From Phylloscopus collybita (lineage: Eukaryota; Chordata; Aves; Passeriformes; Phylloscopidae), in the NCBI GenBank assembly GCA_027886175.1, contig JAJNNQ010000075.1:59102001-59166000 (forward strand): 64,000 bases of DNA, written 5' to 3'. A model generated the notes under the pieces. It searched no databases, was not told the origin of the DNA, and was given only the letters and a program-made list of their open reading frames with translations. Below, piece by piece: positions 1-13,000 of the stretch. The translations under genes were made by a program, and so were the position numbers. Position 1 is the stretch's first letter. The number at the start of each line of letters is the position of its first letter.

Positions 1-204
1 ATACTTCGAGGAAGGTAAAGTCCTCTGGCACTGATAATGTATTATACTGAATCTTCTCTGTTCCTTAGTGTGGGGATCGTTATGTTCAATCAGATCCAGA
101 ATATCTCACTAGGCATTTCACTTTTACTTCCTTTTGTTCAGATGTGTTACTGACAAACAGAGTTTTTAAAATGCATTTGATTGCATTTTTAATAAAGCAT
201 TTTT

Positions 205-363
205 ACCCAGGGATGTGGTAGAGTTCTTATGACTGGAAATTTTCAGGATGCAATTGGACAGGGTACTAGACGATCTCCTCCATTCTCTTTCCCATGAAAG
301 TTTGGACCAGAAAATCTTATGAGCTTCCCTATGACCTGGGTTGATCTATATTTCTGTGATATT
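205..363 (+). repeat. Old CR1 LINE 3'-end fragment
   Basis: The order of short blocks follows the CR1 3' end: a GGGATGTGGT-like block, a TACTAGACGATCTCC block matching the usual ACTAGATGATCTCC, a second GGACCAG-AATCTTATGAG-TTCCCT block, then a degenerate TTCTGTGAT tail. Only about 160 bp remain and the sequence is heavily mutated, so no protein can be read. The two consecutive ACTAGA/GGACCAG blocks could mean two overlapping CR1 ends or an internal duplication. Assignment is from recalled consensus pattern, not alignment. Confidence 0.6.
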
Positions 364-1784
364 GCTGAGAAAAGAAATAGGACCTTCTTACTTCACACAT
401 ACAAATATATGCACTCTCTTCGTTTTCAAAAAACAGATTTAGTGGAGGACCCATAGTTTTTAACTTGTGCATGTTAGATTTGCCTCCATTTGTCTTTCTG
501 GAGGGTTTTGGCTTTCCTTTTTTTCTGCAGGAACTTCAGTATTGTACCTCTGTTAAACAGCAAAATAAATAAGATGCAGATCCCACTCAATATCAAATTA
601 TAGACTCCCTCATTTGTTGCACAAAGAAAAAGAGACAATCACACTACTGAAGAAAGCAAATATGAAACGACTAACAAGAATTTAGTCATTTTAAGTGTTC
701 TGGTTGATAATTAATCCTTTTTTTTTTTTTTTCCCCTGCATGGAAAAGAATTAATCACACTCCGAAAAAGCATCATCTATGCTATCTTCTCTGACCTCCT
801 ACCCCGCTACTCAGAGTATTAAAAGGTTTGCCTCAATTTTAGTCACATGGTGTAAACTGAAATTATTTCATGGCTAACCTGATATTTCCAGGGACATGGT
901 AAAGCCAGAAATCTGTGGCCTAGGGTCATCACACGCCTTTCTAATGGACCCTCGGTGCACGGTTAATTACAGGGAGAGTTTGGGTATCCTGCTGTTCAAA
1001 AGCCACGGCAGCACAGCACCAGTCAGAAAAGCTCCTCGCTCAGCATCCCTGCTGCATTCAAACCTGAACACCCATTCAGGATTCCCACTAGAAGTGGAGC
1101 TGACCCAGAAGAGACCAGAAGGCTTAATGTTGGACAGTGCACATGTAAAATTTGGGGGCTTTATAGCAACATCCATCTAAAATCATTACACCCTTTATTA
1201 GCAAACGATGGTGCACACATCATCAGTTAATTAAAATTGAGCCAAACTACTAATGGAGCCACAACCTGGGTCATTGATTCCCAAAGTATTTCTTCTTTTA
1301 CTAAGCTAAAAGAGAAGCTCTGTAGCTCAAATAAGGCAAAATCCTTGCTATACTTAGTCCATTTTTTTTAACTGCCTGAACGCAATGTTGACAAAAATTC
1401 TTCTGATGGCGTTGAGCAGTGTTAGTAGCTCAGGCTTTGCAGTCATGGTTATTTCTTGCCTGTTTGATTGCTCCTAAGTGAAATGTAAAAAACATTATTT
1501 ATTAATATTTACAAGAAGGAGAGATAGTTTCTTCTGTGAAGAATCTATGTAAACATACTCAGAAGACTAAACAAACTATTTTTCAAATTACTTCATACAA
1601 TTTATCAAAACTGAGTAGTTTGCCCAGGCAAGATTTGGCCACTTGTCAGAAGAAGCATGGTTGTCCAGTCATTTTCCAATAGGAGCAATAACATATTGGT
1701 GTCCTTTGGAGTGTTTTGTTAAAAGTACAATCAGCTAACACTCAGGAGTAAATATACAGCCCACAGCTGAGGCCTTCAACTCGA
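364..1784. other. No gene recognised; unique AT-rich sequence
   Basis: A mildly GC-richer patch at 890-1180 is open for 94 codons on the plus strand, but the peptide resembles nothing known, and an opposing open frame covers the same bases. I see nothing else here. Confidence 0.6.
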
Positions 1785-1895
1785 CATTTCCAGGTTCACA
1801 AGTCCCAGACCTGTCACACATTTCCTTTTTGACCCTGGACAAGATATTTAATCTCCCAGTCCTCCATCTGTATAACAGCTAATATATTATTGCCT
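1785..1895 (+). repeat. MIR-type core-SINE relic
   Basis: Blocks follow the order of a MIR/core-SINE. A B-box-like GGTTCACAAGTCCC (GGTTCRANTCC type) is at 1793-1806. It is followed by a cysteine-tRNA-like region, then GACCCTGGACAAG, a degenerate TTAATCTC and CCATCTGTATAAC, where the consensus has GACCTTGGGCAAG...TTAACCTC...CATCTGTAAAA. The tRNA-related head is missing. Such SINEs are non-autonomous and used L2-type machinery. This copy is ancient and certainly inactive. Confidence 0.72.
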
Positions 1896-2952
1896 TTATT
1901 GCTATAGATTGCAGAACAAGAACAGTGTCCAATTACAAATATGTTCAGTGCTGGATATGATGAAGATGTGTTGATAGTTGAGGCCTCAGAAAGCTGCTCT
2001 GAAAAAAAGCAATCAGAAATTACAAATTATGATTTTGTCGTGTAGTTTCCTGACTGTGTTTCTGTAGTCTACTTACTCAGATCCCACTTACATATGAATT
2101 TTCCTACTCCCTGCAAGTCTACAAGGGCAGGTGAAGCTCAATCCAAAGTCTATTCAAGGTCTTCTCCAGAGGTCTCTGGATGTATTCAAGAACCATGCTG
2201 ATATGGTTGCCCAGATATTCACAGCCTTTGGAATAGTCTTGCATCTTAATACCTTTGACACAATGAAGGAGAATTATTAATTTGGTCCTCAACTTCCATG
2301 GAAAGTATTCAATTTTTTTGCATGGTCATATATTTACCCCACCGACTTTGTCTCCTAGAAATACAATGTTTGCCAGTGAGTTGTTTCTCATGACCTGAAA
2401 AGCTAAGCGATGTCTAATATTGATCAGTGGTTCATACATTAATGGAAATAGCTAAATTGAAAAAGATCCTCTTTATACACTGTGGCAAATTGTATCTGTT
2501 TGACTGGAGAGGGCAACCTTTTATTGAACTGCATAGTGGTTTGCTTTTAGTCGAGTTTATTCCTTTCTACAAAGGATTTTCCCCTTTCTGAATTGTTCCA
2601 CAAAATAACTGATTTTATTCTGTTTTCTGCATGTCTCTATTAACAGTGACTCTCAATTTACCTTCAATCATTCCTGTAATGCAGGAAAAGCCAGTTTAAA
2701 GTACAGTGCAATAGGGGACTCACTTATTAATACCAACAATGGGCAGGACTTTTACTACACCTTTTCTTAGCCTTTTGTAGGGATGAGGAAACAGCAGGTT
2801 TATCTATACCTCTTTTTATCAGGTGATATCCACTTCTGAAGTAGTGCTGCCTTCCTCAGGCCTGAGAGATGTTGCTTTCTGCTGTGCCATAATTATCCCT
2901 CCTCTGGAAGAACAGTAAAAATTTGAAATTTTTTGCACTGGAGTCTCAGCTG
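1896..2952. other. No gene recognised
   Basis: AT-rich unique sequence. A CR1-like phrase near 2165-2215 is too short to call. Nothing else is seen. Confidence 0.6.
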
Positions 2953-3042
2953 GTTTGTTTTGTTTTGTTTTGTTTTGTTTTGTTTTGTGGGGGTTGTTTG
3001 TTTGTTTTGTTGTTTTTATTGGTGTTTGTTTGTTTGTTTTTT
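2953..3042. repeat. TTTTG and TTTG microsatellite
   Basis: About seven TTTTG units are followed by GTGGGGG and then a looser TTTG/TTG run. Any open frames across it (Phe-Cys-Leu-rich peptides) are repeat artefacts. It lies about 90 bp before the LTR at 3132. Confidence 0.9.
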
Positions 3043-3131
3043 CCAAGTCCACATCTGTTATCTGTGTCTCACTATTTTACTTTAGCATGTCTGTATCAGC
3101 TATGTCCTTGTTCCACCTCCTTCCACTGTGC

Positions 3132-3719
3132 TGTCATGGTTTAACCCCAGCTGTCAGCTCAGCACTACAGAATCACTCAGTCACTCTTTGCAGTGTGATG
3201 AGGGAGGGAACCAGGAGGGTAAAACTGAGAAAGCTCATAGGTTGAGATAAAGACAGCCTAACAGGTAAAGCAAAAGCCACAGGTGCAATCAAAGCAAACC
3301 AAGAAATTCATATACCACTTCCCATGGGCAGGCAGATGTTCAACCATGGAAAGCTGTGCTCCATCACATCACAGTGACTTGGGAAGGCAAATGCCATCTA
3401 TTCAAATGTCCCTGCTTCCTTCTTCTTCCCCCAGCTTCATAAAATGAACATGATGTCATATGATGTGATGTATATCCCTTTGAGTAAATTTTGTTCAGAT
3501 GTCCTGGCTATGTCCCTTCCCAACCCCTTGTGAACCCCCAGCCCACTCACAAGTGAGGTGGCATGAGGAGAAGAAAAGGTCTTAACACTGTTAGGTCTGG
3601 TCAGCAGTAATGAAAGCATCCCCATGATTATCAATACTGTTTCCAGCAGAAATACAAAATACACCCCCACAGTATCTACTGTGAGGAAAATTAACTCTAT
3701 CCCAGCCAAAGCTAACACA
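3132..3719 (-). mobile_element. Solo LTR of an avian endogenous retrovirus
   Basis: On the minus strand the element starts TGTGTTAGC, continues with TTTGGCTGGGATAGAGTTAA, and ends GGGGTTAAACCATGACA, so it has the TG...CA ends of an LTR. Internal landmarks of this common bird LTR family remain. There is a degraded TATA-like box beside AGCTGGGGG at about 3431-3447, a former TGACGTCA-like site now TGATGTCA-like on the plus strand, and CTTTATCTCAACC near 3240-3252. The poly(A) signal upstream of that motif is mutated. About 588 bp remain, without gag, pol or env next to it, so it is a solo LTR left by LTR-LTR recombination. I found no convincing flanking 5-bp target-site duplication (left TGTGC, right TACAC). 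The family resembles those named TguLTR5/ERVL-like in zebra finch; the exact family name is from memory. Confidence 0.85.
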
Positions 3720-4737
3720 TACACTAGCCATCATCGGTAAGCTGGTTGACAGGAAGACAAAAAGCATGCCTTATGGGACAGGGCAAAGGATAGCCCTTTA
3801 TTCAGGCTGCATGAAGGAGCCAGGTGAGCCTGACATTACACAATAGACGTAGGAGATTTTTCAGTTTAACAGCTTTTCTTATGAAGAGACAGAACAAATG
3901 GAGTTTGTGCAAATCAAGCTTAAGGTGAGCTGATGGAGCAGTTTTGTTTCTCAGGAAATGAGTGCACTCTGCTTGGCATCAGTCATTGCCTCCTGATCCC
4001 ATCTTTGAAAGATCCCAACATTTTATATTTATTTACCAACACAAATTACATTGGCAGCCAGTCACTTCAAGCAATCTGCCTGGTCTGGTACAGCCAAGCA
4101 TACAGGGTTTTAACAAAGAAAAATAAAAGATCTGTTCTTCCTATTCTGAGAGAGACAAATATAACCTACTCCAGGCTCTTGGTCAGCCAGCTGGCAACAA
4201 ATTACATCACACTTTAAAAAACACACACAACTCCTTCTTTAATTAATACTTTCAGTGTGACTAACTATTACAGAAGACAATTATTGGCAGTGCAGTGTCT
4301 TTACTTCAGCTAGACTGACTCTCTGTCTCTTACACATCTTTTGACACAGCACTGAAATGTGATGACCTCAAATGAAGACATATGTTGGCTGTGGTCAAGC
4401 TGTTTTCTCCTCATTTTATTTTGATTACAAATAAAAGAAGCAGCAGAGCAAAGGTCCTATTGTGGATTTGGGCAAGAATAAAGCAGCACAAGCAAGTAGG
4501 AAGATGTTCTTTGTTCTATAGGGCCTCTCATTTCCATAAATTTTTCGTCTGCTGTATTTGGTGAATTCCCATCAACACCCACTTTCTCTGTCCCACACAG
4601 AATTACTGCCTAGTCATCCTACAAAATAAATATGGAAGAAAGAATCATCACAGTTCATAACAGAGGGGCATTTAAGAAAACTGCTAATTGTAGATTTCCA
4701 AGAAGATGTGATTTGTAAAAAAGAAAAAGTGTCCTAG
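3720..4737. other. No gene recognised; possible older LTR-like end
   Basis: Immediately upstream of the solo LTR (minus-strand sense), 3740-3830 reads CAGCCTGAATAAAGGGCTATCC, a poly(A)-signal-like context reminiscent of an LTR R region. No boundaries could be found. The rest is unique sequence. Confidence 0.4.
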
Positions 4738-4865
4738 GGGCAGCATGGCACAAGAGGCAAAACTTAAGGCACATTAATCAAGTTATTTAAAATGTTAGTT
4801 TCCAATTTCCCTATTAGTAAAAGTGTTATTGTTATGTACCAAGTGAATGCTGTGAGGGTTGGTCA
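4738..4865 (+). repeat. Probable MIR-type SINE relic
   Basis: The blocks ATCAAGTTATTTAA, GTTTCC, TAGTAAAAGTG, TTATGTACC and GCTGTGAGGGTTG appear in the same order as CAAGTTACTTAA...GTTTCC...TGTAAAATG...AGTACC...AGGGTTG in the MIR 3' half. Divergence is high and part of the centre appears deleted. Moderate confidence only. Confidence 0.5.
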
Positions 4866-7800
4866 AGGAGTCAGCTTCTTGCCTTTGCACTTCCTGGGTG
4901 GCCCTGTGGACACTGTGAGAACTTTTTACCTGTAATAGAAAGATTTGACTCAACTCACATATAGTGGCTCAAACCCACGGAGCACTAAGCTTCATGCAGA
5001 TCAAAGTGACATCCACTTCTTAGCATGAGATGTGAGGTTTGTTGTACCTTGTCAAGCAAGACTCATCTCACAGTCACATCTCATTACTCCCATAGCCTCT
5101 TTCTCAAAGCACTTCATCTTCGCCTGCTAGAAGGTACTGGCTCCGTTCAAAAGGTTAAACTGTTGTTTCCAAAGGATCCAGAAGAACAAGTCTTGACAAG
5201 GAAGAGAGCTGCAATCCCTGATAAATCATGCACAGCACTCGGTCATGGGGCTTGCAAAGTACAAAATTAAATTGTGTTCACATTAGCCTGTGCTGACTCA
5301 TAGAAACACAATGTGCATTGTTTTAATCAAGTCACATGTGTTAGGTCTTTTTGTAAAATAAAAATTAGAGTGGGTTATACTGACTAAGAATAAATACTAA
5401 GGAAAAGAGAGTGGTCTGTGGAAATCAATCTCTCCTTTATATACTCCCAAATTATACTCATAAAGAAGAGGCCTCCAGCAGCACTGTCAGTCACGATAAA
5501 GCTATCACTCTCAGATTTATTACAGGTTTTCTCCTTGTGTTTTCAATGGAAAACATCCTACAGGTGTGTTTGCATTACTACCAAAGCTATATGAAGATTA
5601 ATTACATGTCTAAGAGATGAAATTCATGGACATATTTTCAAAGATCTAACTTGCAATCAATGTCATACCTTAAAATAAAAAGCAGGGGGACTAGCTGAAA
5701 AAGCCAGAATGAGAATAAAATACTTCCAAGGATCGAAGAGTTAGCACCATTTCCCTCTTGGATGGAATAATGTAGCCCGAGCTTTCTGGCTGGTGTATTA
5801 GGGAGACTCTGTTTTGTGTTTGACAAAATCCAAATTCTATTTTTTTTTTTTTACTATGGCTTCCACTAAAAAAATGAATATGTGTACCAAAAGCCTGATT
5901 TCCTGTTTCCTGAAGACCTTGGGTCCTCACCTGGGACAGCTATTTCCATCCTACTCAGTCTACACTGAGTGGAAAAATTAGGCTTTTAGGCAAAATAAGT
6001 TAATCACAGCTCTCAATCTACAGTGTTGATTTGATTATTTTCCTCTGTGATGAAATAGTGCATGCTGCTTAATTTCCTGGGATGGGAAACGTTGTTGTTC
6101 TGTATGTCCTGCTCTCTGTCTCACTGACCCCTCAGGTGCAGATAGAAACTGGAGTTCACTATGCTGGGGAAAGGCTAGCAGAGACAAAATCTCTTTTTCT
6201 GCACATCTAAGTTGCTTCCAGGAACACAGAGACAGTCCCTGAATTGTGGAGTAAACTTACTTGGAAAGGGGAAATGTTTAAGGTCCTCTTTGCCATGGGG
6301 TTAGACACATAAAATAGTAATCAGCTTTGCTGTAAAAAAGCTGCTATGTGTTTTAAAGCCACCATCTTGACAAACATCATCTAAATAAGTTTCAGCAGTC
6401 CAAATGTATTGGTCCTGTCATGAGAACTGAAGGTAGACCACGAAAGGATTTTGACTTACTGCTTTTCAAGGTCCTAGATGAACAAATAGAGAGTGGTGCT
6501 TTTTATTTATATTCTTGCAATTGATGTTAAAGTAGCACTTAGGCAATGAAGTATATAGGTTGCAATTGAAATCAGAAAAACTTAATCCCTAAACATTGTA
6601 TATCTTTGTCCAAGCAAGGAAATGAAAACTCTAACCAATACAATCCAAAGTGTCTGGACCTTATTCACAGAAAATCAAATTTTCTGAGACCTGAATCAGT
6701 GGTATGGTGGGGATGGCAACAGTGAGAAATAGAAACAAGACCCACAACAAAAACAGATGTGTGCTTGTCTCACCACTTCCCTTCCCTTGACTTCTTAATC
6801 CTCCTATGAGGGTCTGAGTCTTCTTACTCACTAAGTCCTCTCAGAATTGCACAATTAAACACAGTTTGTCCTTTCAATTCAAACAACCAGTAAATAATCA
6901 GTGAGGAAAGATACTCACAAAGTCAAAGAGACAAGAATGAATGACTGTGAGACAAGCGGTTCATTATGAAGGGTATTTTAACACTGCCCAAAAGACACAA
7001 AAGATGTGTGAAACAGGAAATCCTAGCAAAACCTTTCTAGCTGTGAGCTAACAACTTTTCACCTCCAATGTTAATCTATTTTTTTTTTAATCTAGTTATC
7101 TTCAAAACAGCAAGATTTCAAGATTCATTTCCGAAAGAAAAGGTGATTTACTCTTACATTAAATGCCAGTGGCAGGTTTTTCCAAGAGACACAAGACATT
7201 TTAAAATAGGAATACATAAAACAGAAAAGCTATGAGTGGAACTTACTGCTATTACCTCTGTCTACAGCCTTTACTAGCCTGGTAGGTATCTGTGTGCAGC
7301 TGTAGTGGCAAAGGTTTTATGTGGGAGGCTGATAGTTCTCCTTTAATGAAGAAAGACTTTAGTAAAATTGACTAAATGCAGCAGGGAAGCAGAAAGGTGT
7401 GTTCTGCCAGCAGCCAGCCCATCAGATTTCAAATAATATTTCCAAACCTACATCTATTAGGAAAAAAATTGAACATGAAAGTTGCCGCTCAAAACTTATT
7501 GTCATGGAACTACTGTCAGTATTGACAAAACTCAGAACCAAAGCAGGCACACAACAGCCTTGCAAGGGAAGGTGACAGTCATCTGGCAGCTAATCCATGA
7601 AAGTCAGCAGGTAAATCAAACCAGTTAAATCTTATCCATTTGTGAGCTAAAATGATATAGGAAAAAAATGTGAACTCTTGCTAAGTACAAGGGGTAGATT
7701 TTGATCCCTCATAATGGATTATGAAAAAATTAAAATAAATCAGCCCTCTCTGTCATTAAATCACGAGTCCACAATTTAATGTCAAAAGCTAGATTTTTGC

Positions 7801-9123
7801 AAGTGGGATACTCTCCTAAGTCCAATGCAGGAGGTGCAAGCTTTCCCAAAACTATTCTCTGCAATATTCCCTGTTACCAAAGGGCTACACTGACCACTGA
7901 ACACAACAGATTCTTCTATCTCCAATGTCTAGAGGGTCTTTCCATTCAACAGTATAAAATTTGCTAAAATTTGTTCCTGTACAGCCAATTTAAACTAAAA
8001 AATGGTAATACATTAATGTCAAATATGTTTATATAATATCCTTATTTAAACAAAACTCCATAATTATATGTAGTAAAAATAAAAGAAAAAAATTATTTTA
8101 TCTAAATTGTTGCACATTTTTTGTCAGCATTGTATGCAGCTTCACTATTTTGTCCATGTAATAAAACGTTTTGTGGGTGTGGTTCTTTCACATAGCAGAA
8201 TGGAAAAAAAATATTTGTCAAATTGTAAAATTTGATTTTAAAAACTAAACACTATGAGAGCTGCTGCAGAAGAGATTGGGGTTTATAAATCAAGACACTG
8301 ACTTAAAATCAAATTATTTTAAGAGCAATATTGTATTACTTTTCTTGTTGTGTGGAATTCAAATTTTTATGTGTCATGTCATCAAGCTTTTTAAGCATTA
8401 TGGGGTCTAAAAGCATCACATTTTGTAATTAAAACCAAGTTTTTCAAGTAATTTGGTTAAAACAATTAGGCCTTTAAGACAAAAATAATTTATCATAAAA
8501 TGGGCAATAATGTCCAAGTACTGAAAAATCTGATACCACATTAAAATAATTCTTTAATAATTTCTACCTCAAGCTGAAATTGAAGTTTCTTTAATATAGT
8601 AAAGAGTACTTGGGTTTATAGTAATTTATTAATTTCTCTACTGGCAAGGTAAGGCTACACTATATTCCTACACTTTTAAAATCTCTTTGATCAGGGCAAT
8701 AAAGCATAATCTAAAAATATACAATAATGTATTACCATCTACAGAAGATTGTAACTCAGAAAATTTTGTGCCTTTTTCTACCTTTTTTAATTAAAAAATA
8801 AGCTCAGTAAAGGGAGAAGCTGGACATGAGGAATGAATTGTAAATTCTGATTAAGATCACAGGAGTTCTACCAGAGAGTGACTTGCAAGTATCCAAGAAT
8901 TCAGAGCAAACACAGTCCAATCTACATGTACACAAAATGAAATCATGTTAACCAAAGGGATGAAAATGACTAAATTTCAAAATAATTTAAAATTTTGCAG
9001 AGGAGTCAGGTTTATTTTGGTGTGAAATATGTCAATAATTTACTTTAAATATAATCAAAATTTTCCCTTTCTCTGAAAGTTTAAAAACATGTGATGGAAA
9101 GTTCCCCTTTGGAGAGTTTGGAG
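4866..9123. other. No gene recognised; unique sequence
   Basis: More than 4 kb of AT-rich sequence. Open frames here are short and peptide-like only by chance. The segment 7970-9060 is especially A+T-rich. I see no repeat, RNA gene or promoter. Confidence 0.6.
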
Positions 9124-10013
9124 CTCTCTCAGTAAGTTCACACCGAGGACACCAAGTTGTGTGGTGGGAATGTTGATCTGTTGGAGGGCAGGAAGGCTGT
9201 GCAGAGGGATCCAGACAGGCTGGATCCATGGGCTGAAAACCATGGAATGAGGTTTCAATAAGTTGAAGTGCTGGGTGCTGCCCTTGGGTCGCAACAAGCC
9301 CAGGCAGTGCTGGGGGCAGAGTGGCTGGAAAGCTGCTGGTGGAAAAGGACCTGGGGGTGCTGTTTGACAGCAGCTGAACATGAGACACTGTGTGCCCAGG
9401 TGGCCAAGGAGGCCAATGGTGACCGGGCCTGCATCAGCAAGGGTGTGGCCAGCAGGAGCAGGGCAGTGACTGTCCCCCTGTACTCGGCACTGGTGAGGCT
9501 GCACCTCAAATCCTGTGTTCAGTGTTGGGCCTCTCAGGGCAAGAGGGGCATTAAGGTGCTGGAATGAATCCAAAGAAGGGCAACAGAGCTGGTGAAGGGT
9601 CTGGAGCAAGACTTACAGGGTTGTTTAGTCTGAAGAAAAGGAAGCTCAAGAGAGACTTAATTGCTCTCTACAAGCCCTATTGCACTCTACCTGAAAGGAC
9701 ATTGCATCCAGGAAGGGGTTGATCTCTTCTCCCAGTTAATAAGTGATAGGATGAGAGGAAACAGCCTCAAATTGCACCAGGGGAGATTTAGGTTGGATAT
9801 TAGGGAAAATTTCTTTACTGAACATGTTGTCAGGCACTGGAACAGGCTGCCAAGGGAAGTGATGGAATTACCATCCCTGGAGGAATTTAAAAGGTGTGTA
9901 GATGTGGCACTCAGAGACATGGTTTAGTGGTGAACGTGGCGGTGCTGGGTTAATGGTTGGACTTAATAGTCTTAAAGGTCTTTTCCAATCTGAACAATTC
10001 TATAATTCTATGA
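9124..10013 (+). mobile_element. CR1 LINE, 5'-truncated, with ORF2 C-terminal remnant
   Basis: A roughly 890-bp copy of the 3' end of chicken-repeat-1. It begins after the reverse-transcriptase catalytic region: the bases that should encode the ADD-TKLGG motif read as xED-TKLCGG, with a frame change nearby. Downstream, 9346-9567 encodes the thumb/C-terminal part (LGVLFDS..., then PLYSALVRLHLKSCVQCWA), and 9661-9927 encodes the conserved end ([18 protein letters not shown]). Both lie in one frame but are separated by an in-frame stop at 9565-9567 and frameshifts around 9610-9700, so ORF2 is dead. The short 3' UTR ends with tandem ATTCTATA/ATTCTATG octamers at 9997-10013, the CR1 priming signature. 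There is no target-site duplication, as usual for CR1. The minus-strand open frames of up to 184 codons opposite this element are shadows. Confidence 0.95.
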
Positions 10014-13000
10014 AAAAATCTCATGCTTTAGTAATTATCAAGGAGATTATATCACAAATATGTGTAATTGATAAACTAAGTAAAAAATCAAGTTCAATTC
10101 TGCTGGAAGAAGAATAATGGCAATAATAAAAACAAATCTTTTTGGAGAGTAAGCCAAGATTCCAGATGCTCTTGCCACATCATATCAAAAGACATGAAAA
10201 TACCACTGGTCAAGGGTCAAAACTAGACATTTTCTGATAACAGAATCTTACTCCCTGGCAAGATAAAGAGAGTTGCTTTTGCTTTCTATTGATATTCAAA
10301 TTAAAAAATCACTTGATATCCCACACCTTCATCAGATTTTTTATTTCATTTCAGTGGAAGTTTTGCTGAATAAAAACTGCAACACTAAACCAATAAATAG
10401 GAAACACCTGTCCAGTCTATTTCTTGTAGCAAACAGTTGGCATCTTCTCTAATGTGTGGTTTGTAACCCTTAAGGAGAAAGTCTGTCACTCAATTACATG
10501 TTTATAAACTGCCTCCCTTAGTATTATTCAGACTCTATGATACAATGATAGTGACATCATTTTGTTAATATATTTATATTTTCTCTTCCAATCCAGGTAA
10601 AGGCAAACTACAAATAAAAGTCCATATCAAATTCATATTTGTTTGAATTCAGAGTGGATTTTACATTCTGTTTAGCCCATCACTAGTCACTTCAATATTT
10701 TGCATAACTGAAACACAGAAGTAAAAAAGGTAAGGGATATGAAAAAAAATCTGAGATAATTTTTTCCCCTAAAATTCCACTTCTTTACTTGGAATTTGAT
10801 ACTGCTCAGAAGCAAAGAAACACACCAAAAAATCATCATCTTAACAGTTGAATTGCAATCTAGAGGTCCATAAAATATCTGGAGATATTCATTGAACGAG
10901 CATGGTGTCTTGTTAATCTCCATTATTTCTTGACTGTATATATCAAGCACAAAGTACAAAACCCTTGCAGTATAGGTGTTCTAGAATTATTTTGTATACA
11001 TAGGGGTCTGTCTTCCTTTGCTAAAGGATTTTAGCATAATCACAAATGTTGCCTCTTGTGTTCCGTAACCTTTGTCGCCTTGTTTCACTCTCTTCAGCGT
11101 AAGTATACAGCACCATTCAGAAAAGTAACCACATTTTAGAAGTTCTGTCAAAAAAAAAATCAATATCATAATATTTCTTGCCCTCATGAGTCTGAGATAC
11201 TAGAAAAAAATCTACAGCATCTATGATGTAGCTCAACTGAACATGTAGAAGCTCTAGCAAGAAGGCAAATGTGAAAACACACACAGCAGGACATACCATA
11301 GCCAGGCATAATTATTGAATCATTGCAAATTGTTTCTTTCAAGCAGATGGAATCTGTTGTTGCATATAACAGTATCACTGGTTTTAACATCACTGAAATC
11401 TGCAATATCAAAATAATTTCAAAATTTCTCTCCCTGAAGGTATTGTATTATTAAGGCTGCATTGGTAGCTGCTGAATTAAGAGTGGTTGATGATGGCTGC
11501 AGGGAGCAAGGGGCTCATATGCCTACACTGGTGAACTGTTAGAACAATTCTTGATCACCTGTGGCCTCTCCCAAGTAGTCAGAATCCCCCTTATCCTTTT
11601 CCAAGCATTGCTTGCTCTCCAAGGACCTTGTGCCATAATTCATGTGCAAGTTCACTGGTAGACAATTCACTAATAGTCACAGAAGCTATGTGACCCTGCC
11701 TTCATGTGAAAGAATATTCCTAAATGTGTCAAATTTTCCAGACTAGACATAACTGATTAACTCTAGACCAGAAAGCAATTTTGTTTCAGTAATATTTCTA
11801 ATGCAACCTGAATCTAGAAGTTTTTGATGTGATGGCACAAGCCCAACCCGTAACTTTTTCACACACCCATGGGCAAATCCGCATCCATGAGGAATGCTGC
11901 AGTAGGCTCCTTGTAGAAATTTGAAAGAAAACGTGCCAATGCAGTTGTCTCTCTCTCACACTTTCTTGCTCCAGTTATTTCTGGCCATTGCAAGCATTTG
12001 GGACAATTCTAAGGTTCAATTACACAGAAGAACCAAAGCAGCTCAAAGACTGGAACATTTCACAGCATTTAGCATGTTTTGTACATGGTTGCAAAATTAT
12101 TGCAGTTCCTGTGGTTCAATTCCAACATCGGAGAGACTTGCAGTTTCCAAGTCATGAATTCTGCATCAATGTAATCTATAAAAAAAAAAAGAAAAGAAAG
12201 GTAATAACAATAATTAAAAATTAATTGACATGAACATGATAGAACTTCTATATATCTTCACACAACAGGGCTGGTGCTAGTACAGCATGACTAAAACTTC
12301 AACATATATACCAACACTCTTCAAATCAGGGATGCAGGAGAAACTTATGTTATCTGAGCTTTTTAATGTTTTCATTTAGATTTCATATTTTTTCACGTTA
12401 AGCACTGGCAATCATTTAGCTACAAATCTAGATTAATCCATGAAGATCTGAAGGAAGAAGGTTTCTGAGCCTTGTGTTAGTCAAGATTTGAGTGGGGTGA
12501 CATCACTTTATATCAGGTGAGGATCTTGACTAATAGTTTAAAAGGATGGTATAAAACAAGAAAGAGGAGAAAGCAAAATTATAGTCAAGGTTACATGAAC
12601 CCTTGCTACTATTCTTCTGTTAATGAATGTAGAGAACGCTTTTCTTAATGATGAGGTAACTTGTGACTAGCCTGAATCTTGCAGATGAAATCAGTATTAC
12701 TCCTGGTAAGCGATAAAAAAACTTGCTGATAGTAGTAGTATTAAAGGAGAAGCAGCAGGAAAGGAAAAGAAATTGTGTAATTTGTTGAGATTCAAAACAT
12801 ACATCAGGGTTTAATATCTGAAGCTGCAGTGCAGATGCAGATGCAGCATTTAAAATTTAAACAAATACTTCAGAGGCTTCTAGATATGTTATAGTCTGTA
12901 GTTATTTTGCACACATTCCTACTTCAAAGGGTGAAAAAAAGTTATTAAAAAAAATCAAAACTTCACATAAACAGAAGCCAACTGCTTCATCACTCATCTC

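Noticed and set aside
2165..2215. CR1-like phrase (GGTCTCTGGATGTATTCAAGA)
   Set aside because: Too short, without the following CR1 blocks or tail.
2955..3245. 96-codon plus-strand Phe/Cys/Val-rich frame
   Set aside because: It is generated by the TTTTG microsatellite and runs into the LTR.
9055..9609. 184-codon minus-strand open frame, the longest in the window
   Set aside because: It lies antisense to the CR1 ORF2 remnant; GC-rich CR1 sequence gives stop-poor shadows.
12100..12140. B-box-like GGTTCAATTCC suggesting a tRNA or SINE
   Set aside because: No A box at the right distance and no cloverleaf or SINE body around it.
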